A DNA stretch of 64,000 bases from Treponema denticola ATCC 35405. GTDB taxonomy: Bacteria; Spirochaetota; Spirochaetia; Treponematales; Treponemataceae. The stretch is from NCBI RefSeq assembly GCF_000008185.1, contig NC_002967.9, positions 1,674,001 through 1,738,000 of the forward strand, written 5' to 3'. The notes beneath the pieces are model-generated. The model saw nothing but the letters and a program-made list of their open reading frames with translations, did not search any database and had not been told where the DNA came from. Positions 42,038 to 50,690 of the stretch are shown here, one piece after another (position 1 is the stretch's first letter; each line of letters starts with the position of its first letter). A program made the position numbers and the translations under genes.

Positions 42038-43375
42038 ATGGATAGTGTAAAAAATTTAAAAAACAAGCTTCCGCCTCACAATATGGAAGCAGAAAAGGCT
42101 GTTTTGGGAGCTATTTTAATAGATCCTGATGTCTTTACCTTTGTAAGACCGATTTTAGATGCGTCAGCTTTTTATTCTCCTCAGCACCAAAAGATATATA
42201 AGGCTATTTCGGAATTAGACACCCAGTCTCAAAAGGCGGATATTTTAATATTGACAGACTATCTTCGCTCGGTAAATGAATTGGATTCAGTCGGAGGGGC
42301 AAGCTACATAGCATCGCTTACGGATGAGGTTCCAAGCTCTGCAAACTACGAATTTTATGCAAAAATCGTGTTGGAAGCCGCTATAAGAAGAAATTTGCTA
42401 AAAGTTTCCAATAAAATTTCTGCAGATGTATTTGATGACAGCATATCAAGCCGGACAGTCTTGGAAGAAGCTCAAAAAAGTATCTTTGACCTTACGGAAG
42501 CCGGCAATTCGGCGACTTTTAAGTCTTTGGCTGAGGTCATAATGCCTACTTTGGAGGTTCTCCAAAAACTACACGAACGCAAGGGAGCATACACCGGTGT
42601 TCCTTCAGGTTTCGGTAATTTGGATAATATGACCTACGGATTTCAGGACTCGGAATTTATAATAATAGGAGCCCGTCCCTCCGTAGGAAAAACAGCCCTA
42701 GCCATGACCATGGCGGCCCACATCGCTATTGACGAAAAAATTCCGACTGCCTTTTTTTCTCTTGAAATGTCGGATATGCAGCTGGTACAGCGTTTGATAG
42801 CTTCAAGAGCAAAAATAAATTCGAACAGAATAAGGTCTGCAAACCTAACGGCCAGAGATTTCGGCAAGGTATCAGAAACCTGCGGTATGCTCTATGAAGC
42901 CCCATTTTACCTTGTGGATATGCCGAATATGAAGCTTTTGGATTTAAGAGCCATAGCCCGCCAGCTTTGCAGTCCGCCCTATAACGTAAAAATTATTTTT
43001 ATAGACTATATAACCCTTATTACGGGGGAAAATGCAAGCATACCGCGTCATGAACAGATTGCCGAAATTTCAAGGTCTCTAAAAAGTTTGGCAAGAGAAC
43101 TGAATATTCCCGTAGTTGCCCTATCCCAGCTGACAAGGGATGCCGAAGGAAAAAAACCCGGGCTTGCCGATATAAGGGAATCGGGTTCTCTTGAACAGGA
43201 TGCCGATGTGGTCATGTTTTTACACCGTGAAAGAGCCGACACAAGCGAAGATGAAGCAAAACCTATTCCGACCGAACTCATTTTGGCAAAACAAAGAAAC
43301 GGCCCCATAGGCACTGTCCCGCTCTTGTTTTTATCCCAATATACGACCTTTGTTACCGAAGCTAAAGAAAAATGA
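42038..43375 (+). CDS. dnaB: Replicative DNA helicase
   Basis: DnaB unwinds DNA at the replication fork. The 445 residues begin NLKNKLPPHNMEAEKAVLGAIL, the typical DnaB N-terminal domain, followed by the RecA-like domain with Walker A GARPSVGKTA, FSLEMSDMQL, IFIDYITLI and the end region with DADVVMFLHRE and AKQRNGP. The frame also opens at an ATG at 42011, but that codon lies at the base of a terminator stem; the start at 42038 agrees with family N-termini. How transcription reaches the gene is unclear, because the terminator ends one base before the ATG. Confidence 0.95.
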   Translation: MDSVKNLKNKLPPHNMEAEKAVLGAILIDPDVFTFVRPILDASAFYSPQHQKIYKAISELDTQSQKADILILTDYLRSVNELDSVGGASYIASLTDEVPSSANYEFYAKIVLEAAIRRNLLKVSNKISADVFDDSISSRTVLEEAQKSIFDLTEAGNSATFKSLAEVIMPTLEVLQKLHERKGAYTGVPSGFGNLDNMTYGFQDSEFIIIGARPSVGKTALAMTMAAHIAIDEKIPTAFFSLEMSDMQLVQRLIASRAKINSNRIRSANLTARDFGKVSETCGMLYEAPFYLVDMPNMKLLDLRAIARQLCSPPYNVKIIFIDYITLITGENASIPRHEQIAEISRSLKSLARELNIPVVALSQLTRDAEGKKPGLADIRESGSLEQDADVVMFLHRERADTSEDEAKPIPTELILAKQRNGPIGTVPLLFLSQYTTFVTEAKEK

Positions 43376-43397
43376 TAGATAAAAAGATAAAATCTTC

Positions 43398-43426
43398 TTG
43401 ACTATTGGCAGGAAAAGCAGGATAAT
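43398..43426 (+). promoter_or_regulatory. Promoter of the OmpA-like lipoprotein gene
   Basis: TTGACT (43398..43403), 17-bp spacer, GATAAT (43421..43426). Confidence 0.55.
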
Positions 43427-43458
43427 ATATCTAGGATTATTATTTTAAGGAGGTTTCT

Positions 43459-43962
43459 TTGAAAAAAGTAAGAGTATTACTTTTACTATTGTCTGTTCTT
43501 TTTATGTTTTCCTGTAAGTCTGCTCCCAAGCAAAAAGAAGAAAAGCCGGCTGAACCTGAAAAAACTCAAGAACAAGAAGTAGTAAAGGAAGAAACAGATA
43601 AGAAAGCAAATGAAAAAAATATGTCTGATGATTATTACACGGTATATTTTGCACCGCAATCTTATCAAATCGATCAGTTTACCGCACAAATACTAAAAGA
43701 AATAGGCGAAGATCTAAAAGCAAAAAATGTAAAGAAAATCGTCATTTATGGTCACAGTGCAAAACTGGATTCACAAAAGGATGAAGATCGTATTGCATTA
43801 CAGCGAGCAATTGCTGTTGCAAGCTATTTTCAAAAAATGAAGCTGTTTGATGCGAACAATATAATCGTCGAAGGTAAAGGAGCAAGTGAACCTGCCCGAA
43901 GCCATTCAGAGATTACTGACCGCTTCAAAAACCGAAGAGTAGAAATTCACAGTGTTAAATAA
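43459..43962 (+). CDS. OmpA/Pal-like peptidoglycan-binding lipoprotein
   Basis: The gene starts with TTG at 43459, preceded by AAGGAGG at good spacing. The 167 residues begin with a lipoprotein signal (KKVRVLLLLLSVLFMFSC, lipidated Cys19), then a K/E-rich linker (about 25-55) and an OmpA-family domain: YTVYFAPQSYQID, GHSAK, ALQRAIAVASYF and NRRVEIHSVK at the end. The NRRVEI motif and helix pattern are those that bind diaminopimelate or ornithine peptidoglycan. It probably anchors the outer membrane or a lipoprotein layer to the cell wall. The following OmpL47-like gene starts 39 bp downstream. Confidence 0.86.
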   Translation: MKKVRVLLLLLSVLFMFSCKSAPKQKEEKPAEPEKTQEQEVVKEETDKKANEKNMSDDYYTVYFAPQSYQIDQFTAQILKEIGEDLKAKNVKKIVIYGHSAKLDSQKDEDRIALQRAIAVASYFQKMKLFDANNIIVEGKGASEPARSHSEITDRFKNRRVEIHSVK

Positions 43963-44001
43963 ACACTATGAAACTTTAAAAAATCATTTTGGAGGTAACT
44001 A

Positions 44002-45042
44002 ATGATTAAAAAAATTTTTTTTGTAGCCGTATGTTCACTTTTAGTGGTTTCGGCTTGGGCACAGGCTCCTTCGATTGTTGGAACAGACTATGTCCGCCCC
44101 GCAATTCACTATGTTGAAGAAGGCACCAACTATGTAAACAGTGATGTCTTTTTTAAACTAAGATCAACCGATAAAGAAACCGGTCTTGACTTTGTAGAAT
44201 TTGCCTTGAATGGTGCAGATTTTATGAGATACAAAAACCCCTTCCAACTTCTTGAAGAAGGAAAATATGATATTTCATACAGAGGATTTGATAACAGCGG
44301 AAATCTGGAATTGCCCAAAACTTTGTCGGTAATCGTAGATAATACAGCTCCTGATACAATGATCAAGACAACAGCACCTTTGTACAATGACGGTGTCGTA
44401 GTTTATTGCTCAGCCGATACAAAATGGTATGTTTCTGCAGCCGACATAGTCGGAGGATCAGGTGTAGCAGCCGGTTACATGGGAACGGATCTTAACTCTC
44501 TTAAAATATCCGGAAACGGAAAAGAGTCTGAACAGACCTATGTTTCCTTAGATGGTGAAGGACCTGTAAACCTTTATTACACAGCTATTGACAATGTAGG
44601 AAACCTTGCTCCTATTAAGTTACTCGCAGTTACTATCGACAGGACAGCTCCCGTCGTAAGCATTGCAAATTCAAACCGTCTTATCAACAAGGATGAGGAG
44701 TACATGGTATTCCCCAGCGATAGAGTTGTAGATGAAGAAGGCAGAGTTATTGTTTCTACAAGTGAAACCGTTTCATTTGCAGCAAAAGACGATCTTTCAG
44801 GCGTTGATGCAATTTATGTAAAAGTAAATGACGGAGAATATACCAAGTATGTAGAACCGATCAGATTTACGCAAAATGCAGTTTACAAAATCGAAGTTAA
44901 AGCTATCGATAATGTAGGCAATGTTTCTGAGCCTGTTATGTACACATTCTATGTAGATCAGATTACACCTAATTCGGAGGTTGATATAATCGACAGGTCA
45001 GGGAATCTTCTCCCGGCCACAACCCCCGCAAATGCCCAGTAA
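44002..45042 (+). CDS. OmpL47-like exported protein
   Basis: The 346 residues start with a cleavable signal peptide (MIKKIFFVAVCSLLVVSAWA-Q). The mature protein has three or so repeats resembling the OmpL47 beta domain of spirochetes: STDKETGLDFVEFALNG with YDISYRGFDNSGNLE, VDGEG...YYTAIDNVGN, and AAKDDLSGVDAIYVKVNDGEY with YKIEVKAIDNVGNVSE, each followed by a VD-x-TAP or VDQITP strand. These repeats look immunoglobulin-like and are found in envelope proteins. GGAGG precedes the ATG. It is probably co-transcribed with the OmpA-like lipoprotein and ends at a strong terminator. Confidence 0.82.
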   Translation: MIKKIFFVAVCSLLVVSAWAQAPSIVGTDYVRPAIHYVEEGTNYVNSDVFFKLRSTDKETGLDFVEFALNGADFMRYKNPFQLLEEGKYDISYRGFDNSGNLELPKTLSVIVDNTAPDTMIKTTAPLYNDGVVVYCSADTKWYVSAADIVGGSGVAAGYMGTDLNSLKISGNGKESEQTYVSLDGEGPVNLYYTAIDNVGNLAPIKLLAVTIDRTAPVVSIANSNRLINKDEEYMVFPSDRVVDEEGRVIVSTSETVSFAAKDDLSGVDAIYVKVNDGEYTKYVEPIRFTQNAVYKIEVKAIDNVGNVSEPVMYTFYVDQITPNSEVDIIDRSGNLLPATTPANAQ

Positions 45043-45057
45043 AAAAATTGAGGCATC

Positions 45058-45110
45058 ACCGATAAATCGGCTTCCGATATAACGATTAATCGGTTTCCGA
45101 TATAATCGGT
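45058..45110. repeat. Dyad and imperfect direct repeat before the terminator
   Basis: ACCGAT (45058..45063) is complementary to ATCGGT (45105..45110). Between them, 45066..45083 and 45089..45106 are direct repeats matching at 16 of 18 positions. Confidence 0.5.
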
Positions 45111-45118
45111 AATATAAA

Positions 45119-45158
45119 AAAGCCGAAGTAAACGGGATATCCCTGCTTCGGCTTTTTT
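45119..45158 (+). terminator. Intrinsic terminator after the OmpL47-like gene
   Basis: AAGCCGAAG (45120..45128) pairs with CTTCGGCTT (45146..45154) over 9 bp, with an internal GGGATATCCC, followed by T6. The next gene begins 21 bp later. Confidence 0.85.
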
Positions 45159-45178
45159 GTTTTGTAAAAAGATAAAGT

Positions 45179-46081
45179 ATGAAATTAAAAAAGATATGTT
45201 TTTGTATTTTAATTCTCATAAATTTTTCATATGTTTTTGGAAATACCGATCTAAATAAAACAAAAACTGAAATTGAAGTAGAGTTAAACTATCCTTTAAA
45301 TTTTAATATTTCTATATCGCATTTTTTAAGGTCTTACAAGGAAAATTCGGATTCAAAATATACCGAGCTTGAATTTAGGGCCTCATTGAAGCCTGCAAAT
45401 ATTTTGGGGTGTTTAAATGTAAAAATAGTTTATCTGCCTTTTATCAACTTTTTCTCCGGAACTACGATAAGTACAGGCTGGGCCTACCCTAGCCTAAATT
45501 TTTATGGACTTGCCGAAAATAAAAATGTCAATAACTTACAGGTTATCAAACCGCTATATTTTTCAAAATTCTTTATTGATCTCAATGCAGGCCTAGAACT
45601 TTATTTTGATTTAAACTCAAAAATAAAAAATGAATGGTCAGGTCTAATTTTAAAAACAAGGCATATTATAAGTTACAAAGACATTGTTCCTCAAACAAAT
45701 GAGGATTTTTTCTTTTTTGATAATGACTTAGGTGAAAATAGAAACGGAGCCCGTTATACCGGAACATACTCGATAGAATACAATATGCCTCTTTACTTAA
45801 ACACTATAAGAGTAGAGCTTATAAGCCATAAAAACCTATATAAGCCACTCCCCTTTACTAAAAATAAGGCCGAACAATTATGGACTTTTGAATTAAAGAA
45901 TGAACTCTTTTTTAAACCATCTGAAAAAATAAGAATAAAACTACAAGCTGTATGGAAGACAGCTCCAATTTATTATAATTACAAAGATGAAGCTCATTTT
46001 ACGCAAAAAATAATCAATTCAAAAAAGAAGATAGGTATGTTCTTTGAGTCTGTTGCAATCAGTCTTATATTTAAACTATAG
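45179..46081 (+). CDS. Putative outer-membrane beta-barrel protein
   Basis: I do not recognise a family. The 300-residue product has a signal peptide (MKLKKICFCILILINFSYVFG-N) and a mature part dominated by amphipathic strands with aromatic ends, such as IEVELNYPLNFNISISHF, LFIDLNAGLELYFDLNS and YSIEYNMPLYLNTIRVELISH, and it ends with an aromatic- and leucine-rich SVAISLIFKL. This end (terminal hydrophobic with alternating residues) is typical of beta-barrels. No clear ribosome site is visible before the ATG, 21 bp after a terminator, so expression is uncertain. The gene is more AT-rich than its neighbours. Confidence 0.6.
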   Translation: MKLKKICFCILILINFSYVFGNTDLNKTKTEIEVELNYPLNFNISISHFLRSYKENSDSKYTELEFRASLKPANILGCLNVKIVYLPFINFFSGTTISTGWAYPSLNFYGLAENKNVNNLQVIKPLYFSKFFIDLNAGLELYFDLNSKIKNEWSGLILKTRHIISYKDIVPQTNEDFFFFDNDLGENRNGARYTGTYSIEYNMPLYLNTIRVELISHKNLYKPLPFTKNKAEQLWTFELKNELFFKPSEKIRIKLQAVWKTAPIYYNYKDEAHFTQKIINSKKKIGMFFESVAISLIFKL

Positions 46082-46082
46082 C

Positions 46083-47141
46083 TTAAGCTCCGGGTTGAAA
46101 AAAACCTTTATCCGTAATTATACCTGCACAAAGTTCATAAGGCGTTATATCAAAGGCAGGATAAAGCCCTGAGATTGAACCGCTCTTATTTTCAAGATTA
46201 CAATCATCCGGTAAAATTGCAGTTCTTTTTCCCATAGCGTAAAGAGCTTCTTCAGGATTTCTATATTCAATTTTTACTTCTTTTGCAGAAACATAATTTT
46301 TATCGGGAAAGCCTATTGCGTAATAAGGAATACCAAAGTAACTTGCAGCTATAGCAATTTGAAGGGTTCCTATTTTGTTTATGATAGAACCGTCAAGGCT
46401 TATAACATCGGAAGCTGAAACACAAAAGTTAATCTTTTTTTCGCTCATTAAAAGGGCTATCATATTGTCGGTAATGACGGTCGTGTCAAAGCCCATGTCA
46501 TAGGCCAAAGAAGCGGTCAATCGGGCTCCTTGAAAATATGGACGGGTTTCGGCACAAAAAACCTTGATATTTTTATCGGTTTCTTTAAACCTGCGTAAAT
46601 ATCCTCCGACTGTAGTCTCTCCAAAACATTGGGTTAAAATCGAAGATCCGTCAGGAACCAAATCGGCAAAAAAAGAGCCGGCTGCCGTATTTTTTTTATA
46701 CCTGACATTGTTTTGCTCTACTGCATTTTGTTTTAAGGAGGTAATAATTTCATTTGAAGACAATCCGCTTTGGATGAGTCTTTCAAAAAGGCTCAATGAT
46801 TCGGCTGTAACAAGCTGCATTGCCTTGCTTGTGGTAGGACGGGCATGGGATAGAATATATGCTGCCTCTTTCATAAACTCAAGGTATGCCGTTTTTGAAA
46901 GATTTTTTCCTTGATAGGCAGCAAGAGCCATACCCATAGCAGCCGCTGAAAATGGCCCGCCGCTTTGGGTTACCATGTCGGCAATAGCCTTTGCAACTTC
47001 CACGTATGTTTTACATATACAAAATTCTTTTTTTTCGGGATAAATACGCCTGTCTAAAATACGCACTTCTCCACATTCTTCATCAAACCAAGCAACATTT
47101 TCATATTGTAAAATAAAGCCTAAGTTATAATCTTCTCGCAT
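46083..47141 (-). CDS. mtnA: MtnA-like aldose-1-phosphate isomerase (aIF-2B family)
   Basis: The 352-residue product belongs to the family of methylthioribose-1-phosphate isomerase and related eIF-2B alpha-like proteins. Landmarks are ARPTTS, the LTQCFGETTVGG loop with the catalytic cysteine, CAETRPYFQGARLTA, VITDNM and the segment SASDVISLDGSIINKIGT, in which the catalytic aspartate is kept but the usual GADRI motif is altered. The N-terminal RGAPAIG motif is also degenerate (SGGPFSAAA). Either 5-methylthioribose-1-phosphate or another ribose-1-phosphate may be the substrate. No Shine-Dalgarno is seen; the gene stands alone, divergent from the permease. Confidence 0.75.
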   Translation of the reverse strand: MREDYNLGFILQYENVAWFDEECGEVRILDRRIYPEKKEFCICKTYVEVAKAIADMVTQSGGPFSAAAMGMALAAYQGKNLSKTAYLEFMKEAAYILSHARPTTSKAMQLVTAESLSLFERLIQSGLSSNEIITSLKQNAVEQNNVRYKKNTAAGSFFADLVPDGSSILTQCFGETTVGGYLRRFKETDKNIKVFCAETRPYFQGARLTASLAYDMGFDTTVITDNMIALLMSEKKINFCVSASDVISLDGSIINKIGTLQIAIAASYFGIPYYAIGFPDKNYVSAKEVKIEYRNPEEALYAMGKRTAILPDDCNLENKSGSISGLYPAFDITPYELCAGIITDKGFFQPGA

Positions 47142-47260
47142 TTTTAAGTATTTTACCGATTTTTCCTGTTTTATTTATAAATTCTACACTAATTTACTTA
47201 ATAATATAAGCATTTTTTATAACTTTGTCAGTATAAAATAAAAAAAACTTAAAAGAAGAC

Positions 47261-47289
47261 TTGCGTTTTTTAAAAAGATATTTTATAAT
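47261..47289 (+). promoter_or_regulatory. Promoter of the permease-cystalysin unit
   Basis: TTGCGT (47261..47266), 17-bp spacer, TATAAT (47284..47289), with a leader of about 60 nt to the permease ATG. The divergent gene may use CTGACA-17-TATATT on the other strand in the same 215-bp gap. Confidence 0.6.
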
Positions 47290-47357
47290 ATACTTAATAG
47301 TTAATGGTGTAAATAATAAACAACCTTAACTATAATATCAATGAAAGGAGTGCAGTT

Positions 47358-48734
47358 ATGGAAGCAAAAAAAGAAAAGAGAAATTTAAATTTATTTAACA
47401 TTTTCTCTCTTGGTTTTGGCGGAGCCGTAGGTTCAGGGATTTTCGTGTTAACAGGCTTAGGAATTGCCGCTACAGGTAAATCCATTGTCGTTTCAATTAT
47501 GGCTGGTTGTATTTTTATGCTTTTAGCATACTTTTACAATGTCCTTTTATCATCAATGTTTATGTTTGAAGGAGGTGATTATAGTCAAAAGGCCCTAGTG
47601 TTTAATCCTTTTTTTACAGGTATAAATGGATACATAACATTTATTAATGGATTTTCTGTTGCTATGTATAGCCTTGCAATGGTAAATTATGCAGGAATAG
47701 TTTTTCCTCAAATTCTACCTTACACTAAATTAATTGCGATCATAATTATTACCTTATTTTTTGCAGCAACTATAAGAGGTTCAAAATTTGTTTCTACAAT
47801 CAATAATATAATGACCGTAGTATTAATCCTAGCAATTATTTTTTATATTGTATTTGGAGTTCCTAAGGTAAAACCGGGCTATTTCACAGATCCCAATTTT
47901 TTTACAGACGGATTTAAAGGTATCATTGCCGGCATTGCAATAATGGGATGGGCATGTCAAGGAACCACAATGGGGCCGGTTTCTGTATCGGCAGTAACTA
48001 TTAAGCCAAAAAAAAATATACCCTATGGTATATTCCTCGTAACAATAGCAATTGCCATTGTTTATGGCTTAATGGGCTATGTATCGGCAGGAGTACTTCC
48101 CATAAGCGAGGTTGCAGGTCAAAATCTTTCACTTGTAGCAGCTGAGATTTTCCCAAGATCAATTTTTATTCTCTTTATAATGGGAGGGGCTGTCTTTGCC
48201 ATAGCAACATCTATGATTACCGGCATAATAATGGTTCGATATCCAATACTAAAAGTAGCACAAGCAGGTTGGCTTCCAAAATTTTTTACACAAACAACTC
48301 AGACCGGTTATCCATGGGCTGTTTACGGTATTTATTACATATTATCAATTTTACCGGTTTTGCTTGGCTTAAAATTAGATGCTATTGTTTCGCTGGTAAT
48401 GATACCTGCAATGCTTACAAACCTATATACAAATATAAAATGTATTAAGGTGATACGGGATTATCCGGAGCAATGGAAAAAATCGGTATTGCATATGCCC
48501 AGAATACTTATGGACATCATATGTATTCTTTCGGCACTTTGTGCAGCCATAGTATGCTATAACCTGTTTATGATGCTTTCTACAAAGGAAAAACTTTTGA
48601 TGATAGGGATTATGGTTATCATATCGATTCTATCAATTTATAATTTAAAATCAAAACATGTAAAAATTGAAGAATTGGAAGCAAATAAAAGGCAAATTAT
48701 CGAAGATGCCTTACTTGCTGAAACTGAAGAATAG
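47358..48734 (+). CDS. APC-family amino-acid permease
   Basis: The 458 residues form about twelve transmembrane helices. The first helix carries the family motif GFGGAVGSGIFVLTGLG, and IMGWACQGTTMGPVSVSA lies in the middle. An AAGGAG site precedes the ATG at 47358. It ends 10 bp before the cystalysin gene on the same strand, so the two are probably one transcript. This suggests import of the cystalysin substrate (L-cysteine or a related sulfur amino acid), which is inferred from position and not proven by sequence. Confidence 0.88.
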   Translation: MEAKKEKRNLNLFNIFSLGFGGAVGSGIFVLTGLGIAATGKSIVVSIMAGCIFMLLAYFYNVLLSSMFMFEGGDYSQKALVFNPFFTGINGYITFINGFSVAMYSLAMVNYAGIVFPQILPYTKLIAIIIITLFFAATIRGSKFVSTINNIMTVVLILAIIFYIVFGVPKVKPGYFTDPNFFTDGFKGIIAGIAIMGWACQGTTMGPVSVSAVTIKPKKNIPYGIFLVTIAIAIVYGLMGYVSAGVLPISEVAGQNLSLVAAEIFPRSIFILFIMGGAVFAIATSMITGIIMVRYPILKVAQAGWLPKFFTQTTQTGYPWAVYGIYYILSILPVLLGLKLDAIVSLVMIPAMLTNLYTNIKCIKVIRDYPEQWKKSVLHMPRILMDIICILSALCAAIVCYNLFMMLSTKEKLLMIGIMVIISILSIYNLKSKHVKIEELEANKRQIIEDALLAETEE

Positions 48735-48744
48735 GAGAAAAAAA

Positions 48745-49938
48745 ATGATTTACGATTTTACAACAAAAATTTCAAGAAAAAACTTAGGTTCACTTAAGTG
48801 GGATTTAATGTATTCACAAAATCCTGAGGTTGGAAATGAGGTGGTTCCTCTTTCGGTAGCAGACATGGAATTTAAAAATCCGCCGGAACTTATTGAAGGT
48901 TTAAAAAAATATCTTGACGAAACAGTGTTAGGATATACAGGACCGACTGAAGAGTATAAAAAAACCATAAAAAAATGGATGAAGGATAGGCATCAATGGG
49001 ATATTGAAACAGACTGGATAATAAATACTGCCGGGGTCGTTCCTGCAGTGTTCAATGCCGTTAGGGAATTTACAAAACCGGGAGACGGAGTCATTATCAT
49101 CACCCCCGTTTATTATCCTTTCTTTATGGCTATAAAAAATCAAGAGCGTAAAATCATAGAATGTGAATTATTGGAAAAAGACGGATATTATACAATCGAT
49201 TTTGAAAAACTAGAAAAATTATCCAAGGATAAAAACAATAAGGCTTTGCTCTTTTGCTCGCCGCACAATCCTGTAGGCAGGGTTTGGAAAAAAGATGAAC
49301 TTCAAAAAATAAAGGATATAGTTTTAAAATCCGATCTTATGCTATGGTCAGATGAAATTCACTTTGACTTAATTATGCCCGGTTATGAGCATACAGTATT
49401 CCAATCTATTGATGAGCAGCTTGCCGATAAAACAATTACTTTTACTGCACCGTCTAAAACATTTAATATTGCAGGAATGGGCATGAGCAATATAATAATT
49501 AAAAATCCGGATATCAGGGAAAGGTTTACAAAGTCTCGGGATATTACAAGCGGGATGCCATTTACTACACTCGGATATAAGGCTTGCGAAATTTGCTATA
49601 AAGAATGCGGAAAATGGCTGGATGACTGCATAAAGGTAATCGACAAAAATCAAAGAATTGTAAAAGATTTTTTTGAAGTAAATCACCCCGAAATAAAGGC
49701 TCCTCTTATTGAAGGCACCTATTTGCAATGGATAGATTTTAGAGCTTTGAAAATGGATCATAAGGATATGGAAGAATTTATGATTCACAAAGCTCAAATA
49801 TTTTTTGATGAAGGCTATATTTTTGGAGACGGAGGTATAGGATTTGAAAGAATCAACTTGGCAGCTCCATCATCTGTTATTCAAGAAAGTTTAGAAAGAC
49901 TAAATAAGGCCTTAAAAGATCTTAAAAACCGGCATTAA
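48745..49938 (+). CDS. hly: Cystalysin (L-cysteine desulfhydrase, haemolysin)
   Basis: Cystalysin is a PLP enzyme of the MalY/PatB class that splits L-cysteine to pyruvate, ammonia and hydrogen sulfide and gives T. denticola its haemolytic activity. The start at 48745 follows AGGAG; the open frame begins earlier but within the permease gene. The 397 residues read MIYDFTTKISRKNLGSLKWD onward, match the known T. denticola enzyme closely by eye, and place the PLP lysine at Lys238 in TAPSKTFN. Other landmarks are LLFCSPHNPVGR, WSDEIHFDL and INLAAPSS. It follows a permease gene and converges on a MarR-family gene, with a shared hairpin between them. Confidence 0.97.
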   Translation: MIYDFTTKISRKNLGSLKWDLMYSQNPEVGNEVVPLSVADMEFKNPPELIEGLKKYLDETVLGYTGPTEEYKKTIKKWMKDRHQWDIETDWIINTAGVVPAVFNAVREFTKPGDGVIIITPVYYPFFMAIKNQERKIIECELLEKDGYYTIDFEKLEKLSKDKNNKALLFCSPHNPVGRVWKKDELQKIKDIVLKSDLMLWSDEIHFDLIMPGYEHTVFQSIDEQLADKTITFTAPSKTFNIAGMGMSNIIIKNPDIRERFTKSRDITSGMPFTTLGYKACEICYKECGKWLDDCIKVIDKNQRIVKDFFEVNHPEIKAPLIEGTYLQWIDFRALKMDHKDMEEFMIHKAQIFFDEGYIFGDGGIGFERINLAAPSSVIQESLERLNKALKDLKNRH

Positions 49939-49964
49939 AAATAAAATTTACTGCCGGTAAAATT

Positions 49965-50003
49965 CCTCCTCATATTTAATATATAAAATGTGGGGAGGTC
50001 TTT
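49965..50003. terminator. Shared terminator of hly and the MarR gene
   Basis: CCTCCTCATATTT (49965..49977) pairs with 49986..49998 over 13 bp with two G-U pairs, followed by TCTTTT. A second short stem (49928..49933/49953..49958) overlaps the hly stop codon. Confidence 0.7.
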
Positions 50004-50551
50004 TATAAAGGCTTATTTTTGCTGTTATTTTTTTCGAGAATATCGGTGTAAGCTTTCAAAATTTTATCAAAAGCTACCATTTCATCAACGGTAAAAGTTT
50101 CAAGAAGTTTTTTTCTTGTCTTGACATTGTCTTTATTGTCATAAGCTTTATGAGTTAAAACCGTTTTTTTTGCTTTTTCTGTAGTGTGCAAAAAAAAGAC
50201 TTTACCGTCAGCTTGGTTTACCTCCTTATAAACCAAGCCCCATTTTATAAGCCTATGCACAATTTGAGAAATTGCGCTTGATGTTCTATTCCATTTTTTT
50301 GCCAAAGCTGAAACCGTTATATTTTCATTATCATAAATATCGGTCAAAATATGCATTTCAATCATCGTATATTTCTTACCCGTACCATAATCTCTCCTTA
50401 TAGTATAATAATAAGAAAATGATAATACAAAATCGTACATGCCATCAACAATATTGCTTATATTTTTATACCTTTTTTCAATCAAATCTACAGGCTCATT
50501 GTCTTCTACCCATGCATTAATTATTTCATTTTTATAAATATCATTCAACAT
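50003..50551 (-). CDS. MarR-family transcriptional regulator
   Basis: The 182-residue product has an N-terminal helical extension (about 1-60, with KNISNIVDGMYDFVL) and a winged helix-turn-helix (about 75-135: MIEMHILTDIYDNENITVSALAKKWNRTSSAISQIVHRLIKWGLVYKE with the wing NQADGKVFFL). MarR proteins bind as dimers to inverted repeats near their own promoters and often respond to small phenolic or sulfur-derived signals. The gene converges with hly and is flanked by a dense promoter region (50560..50770). It may regulate the permease-hly unit, the tRNA promoter region or only itself. GGGAG precedes the ATG. Confidence 0.87.
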   Translation of the reverse strand: MLNDIYKNEIINAWVEDNEPVDLIEKRYKNISNIVDGMYDFVLSFSYYYTIRRDYGTGKKYTMIEMHILTDIYDNENITVSALAKKWNRTSSAISQIVHRLIKWGLVYKEVNQADGKVFFLHTTEKAKKTVLTHKAYDNKDNVKTRKKLLETFTVDEMVAFDKILKAYTDILEKNNSKNKPL

Positions 50552-50598
50552 TTAAAACTCCCGAACAGTCTGGTTAAAATTTAGTAATACACATTTAC

Positions 50599-50627
50599 AT
50601 GATAGACATTTTAAAAAAAATTGTCAA
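50599..50627 (-). promoter_or_regulatory. MarR gene promoter
   Basis: TTGACA (50627..50622), 17-bp spacer, TATCAT (50604..50599) on the minus strand. AGACA and TGTCA half-sites recur around it (50605..50610, 50622..50627, 50633..50638) and could be operator elements. Confidence 0.7.
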
Positions 50628-50654
50628 TTATTTAGACATTTTTATCTCAAACTA

Positions 50655-50683
50655 TTGACAAAAATATAAAAAAAGCATATACT
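50655..50683 (+). promoter_or_regulatory. Orphan consensus promoter upstream of tRNA-Leu
   Basis: TTGACA (50655..50660), 17-bp spacer, TATACT (50678..50683). No gene of normal size follows. Seven bases later is an ATG that opens a five-codon frame (MSKTF stop). Confidence 0.75.
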
Positions 50684-50690
50684 CCTCCCC

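Noticed and set aside
45160-45178. Leaderless start for the 300-residue outer-membrane protein
   Set aside because: A TAAAAA -10-like box is eight bases upstream of the ATG, but no acceptable -35 box lies 16-18 bp before it.
47142-47180. Leaderless start for the MtnA-like gene
   Set aside because: TAAAAT is eight bases before the ATG, but the -35 region is poor; kept out of the leaderless set.
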